A stretch of DNA of 64,000 nt from Allobosea sp039673065 (GTDB lineage: Bacteria > Pseudomonadota > Alphaproteobacteria > Rhizobiales > Beijerinckiaceae). The translations under genes were made by a program, and so were the position numbers. Where the stretch lies: assembly GCF_039673065.1 (NCBI RefSeq), contig NZ_JBDJKW010000002.1:1-64000 (forward strand), written 5' to 3'. Each line of letters opens with the position of its first letter. The stretch's first letter is position 1. The notes beneath the pieces were generated by a model. That model had not been told where the DNA came from and did not search any database. It saw only the letters and a list, made by a program, of their open reading frames with translations. Of this stretch, positions 62,573-64,000 are shown piece after piece.

Positions 62573-63142
62573 ATGACGATGGCCCAGACGACTTTCGACC
62601 TCGCCGATCTGAACCGCCGCATGGACGGCGCAGTCCAGTCGTTCAGGAACGACCTGGCGTCGCTGCGCACCGGCCGCGCCTCGGCGAACGTGCTCGACCC
62701 GATCCAGGTCGAGGCCTATGGCGCGCGCACGCCGCTCAACCAGCTCGCGACCGTCAGCGTCCCCGAGCCACGCCTGCTTTCGGTGCAGGTCTGGGACCGC
62801 AGCATGGTCAACGCCGTCGAGAAGGCGATCCGCGAATCCGATCTCGGCCTCAACCCGCAGACCGAGGGGCAGGTGCTGCGCATCCGCATCCCCGAGCTGA
62901 ACGAGCAGCGCCGCAAGGAGATGGTCAAGGTCGCGCATAAATACGCGGAGGAGGCCAAGGTCGCCGTCCGCCATGTGCGCCGTGACGGCATCGACCTGAT
63001 CAAGAAGCTCGAGAAGGACGGGCACATGCCCAAGGACGACGTCACCCGCACCTCCGAGCAGGTGCAGAAGGCGACCGACAAGCACGTCGCCGACATCGAC
63101 CAGGCGCTGGCCTCGAAGGAGAAGGAAATCCTGCAGGTCTGA
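62573..63142 (+). CDS. frr: Ribosome recycling factor
   Basis: The 189-residue protein splits post-termination ribosomes with EF-G. LASLRTGRASANVLDPIQVE and IRIPELNEQRRKEMVKVAHK are diagnostic. ATG at 62573 is chosen from AAGG spacing; ATG at 62579 would give the usual 187 residues and is equally possible. It comes before uppS as in most proteobacteria. Confidence 0.95.
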   Translation: MTMAQTTFDLADLNRRMDGAVQSFRNDLASLRTGRASANVLDPIQVEAYGARTPLNQLATVSVPEPRLLSVQVWDRSMVNAVEKAIRESDLGLNPQTEGQVLRIRIPELNEQRRKEMVKVAHKYAEEAKVAVRHVRRDGIDLIKKLEKDGHMPKDDVTRTSEQVQKATDKHVADIDQALASKEKEILQV

Positions 63143-63302
63143 GCCCGCAGGCCCCGGTCCGCCGACCGGGGCGACGAGACGGGTGCCGGCCGTCACCGAC
63201 CGCCGGCACCAGCACTCCCGATCGCCAGCCGCGCCCGCCGGGCGCGCGACGGCCGGGCCGATACGGTCAACCGGCAGGGCACCCGCCCAAAGAGGCACCG
63301 GA

Positions 63303-64000
63303 ATGTCAGAGGGCGCGCGCCAGTCTTCGTCCGGTCCCGAAGCGGTTCCGGACCATGTCGCGATCATCATGGACGGCAATGGTCGCTGGGCGCAGATGCG
63401 CGGCCTGCCGCGGCAGGAGGGGCATCGCCGCGGGCTCGAGGCGCTGCGTCGCACGGTCCGCAACGCCGCCGATGCCGGCATCCGTTTCCTGACGCTCTAT
63501 TCCTTCTCGACCGAGAACTGGCGCCGCCCGCAGACCGAGGTCTCCTTCCTGCTCGGGCTGCTGCGCCGCTTCGTCGAGAAGGACCTGATCGAGTTGCACC
63601 AGGCGGGCGTGCGCGTCCGCATCATCGGCAACCGTGCCGATCTCGCCGCCGACCTGCGCGCGCTGATCGAGCGCGCCGAGGCGATGACCCAGGGCAATCC
63701 CGGTCTCACCCTGGTGATCGCCTTCAATTACGGCTCGCGCGACGAGATGGTCAGGGCGGCGCGGGCACTGGCCGAGGAGGTCGCTGCCGGACGCCTGTCG
63801 CCGTCGGCGATCACCGAGGAGGCGCTGTCGGCCAGGCTCGATACGGCCGACCTCCCGGACCCCGACCTCGTGATCCGCACATCCGGCGAGACGCGCGTCT
63901 CCAACTTCCTGCTCTGGCAGGCCGCCTATGCGGAGTTCGTCTTCACCCCCGTGCTCTGGCCGGATTTCGACCGCGAGGCGCTGGACGAGGCGATCGCGCA
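63303..64000 (+). CDS. uppS: Isoprenyl transferase (undecaprenyl diphosphate synthase), partial
   Basis: The first 232 codons are present and the 3' end lies outside the window. The catalytic region IIMDGNGRWAQMRGLPRQEG holds the Asp that starts the cis-prenyl transferase signature, and the sequence continues with LTLYSFSTENWRRPQTEVSF and VIRTSGETRVSNFLLWQAAY. The enzyme makes the lipid carrier for cell wall synthesis. ATG at 63303 is used; it lies 160 bases after frr. Confidence 0.95.
   Translation, partial: MSEGARQSSSGPEAVPDHVAIIMDGNGRWAQMRGLPRQEGHRRGLEALRRTVRNAADAGIRFLTLYSFSTENWRRPQTEVSFLLGLLRRFVEKDLIELHQAGVRVRIIGNRADLAADLRALIERAEAMTQGNPGLTLVIAFNYGSRDEMVRAARALAEEVAAGRLSPSAITEEALSARLDTADLPDPDLVIRTSGETRVSNFLLWQAAYAEFVFTPVLWPDFDREALDEAIA

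Overview
The window is about 64 kb of GC-rich chromosome from an alphaproteobacterium, most likely of the order Hyphomicrobiales (Rhizobiales) and possibly Bosea-like. The order rests on the long str-S10-spc-alpha ribosomal supercluster, zinc-free forms of S14 and L33, the gene order rplQ...htrA-rarA-crcB-rluC-HAD, an S2 with a C-terminal extension, and the rpsB-tsf-pyrH-frr-uppS cluster. The genus is a guess. I saw no rRNA or tRNA gene, phage, insertion sequence or CRISPR array. The sequence reads as core chromosome with modest accessory insertions.

Layout. 1-12 kb: end of tuf, then rpsJ to rplO, secY and adk, all on the plus strand and ending at a strong terminator. 12-14 kb: two non-ribosomal genes, a PhnA-domain protein and a branched-chain-type solute-binding protein, interrupt the supercluster. 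14-16.6 kb: alpha operon (rpsM, rpsK, rpoA, rplQ). 16.7-25 kb: a Glu/Leu/Phe/Val-type dehydrogenase, a BLUF photoreceptor, HtrA protease, RarA, CrcB, RluC-type pseudouridine synthase, a PsiF-repeat protein and a HAD phosphatase, followed by 640 bases without a convincing gene. 25-31.2 kb: an acyl-CoA carboxylase biotin subunit and small envelope or unknown proteins. 31.2-33.4 kb: an ABC exporter preceded by a possible leader peptide and long hairpin. 33.5-36.9 kb: modABC on the minus strand, divergent from a molbindin (mop) gene across a palindromic molybdate-type operator, then a TrmO-like gene. 37-42.4 kb: minus-strand rnr, DUF983, NUDIX, MFS and rpmG, plus a candidate 25-residue ORF with an extreme Shine-Dalgarno sequence. 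42.7-48.5 kb: urtABCDE urea transporter behind a near-perfect sigma-54 promoter. 48.7-53.9 kb: Lrp-type regulator divergent from acdS (ACC deaminase), then 6-phosphogluconate dehydrogenase, gluconokinase and a UxaA/GarD-family dehydratase. 54-58.7 kb: MarR regulator with a Tat-exported CatE-like VOC protein, divergent from an esterase and a second solute-binding protein paralogous to that at 12.6 kb. 59-64 kb: rpsB, tsf, pyrH, a convergent VOC gene, frr and the start of uppS.

How the genes fit together. The window joins translation, secretion and nucleotide metabolism with nutrient-scavenging modules: urea (nitrogen-regulated), molybdate, ACC, and gluconate or hexonate. That mix is typical of soil or plant-associated bacteria. 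The features most worth follow-up are the short ORF at 42336-42413, the leader-like element before the ABC exporter, the cysteine-less PhnA protein, and the paired solute-binding genes next to the two ribosomal clusters.
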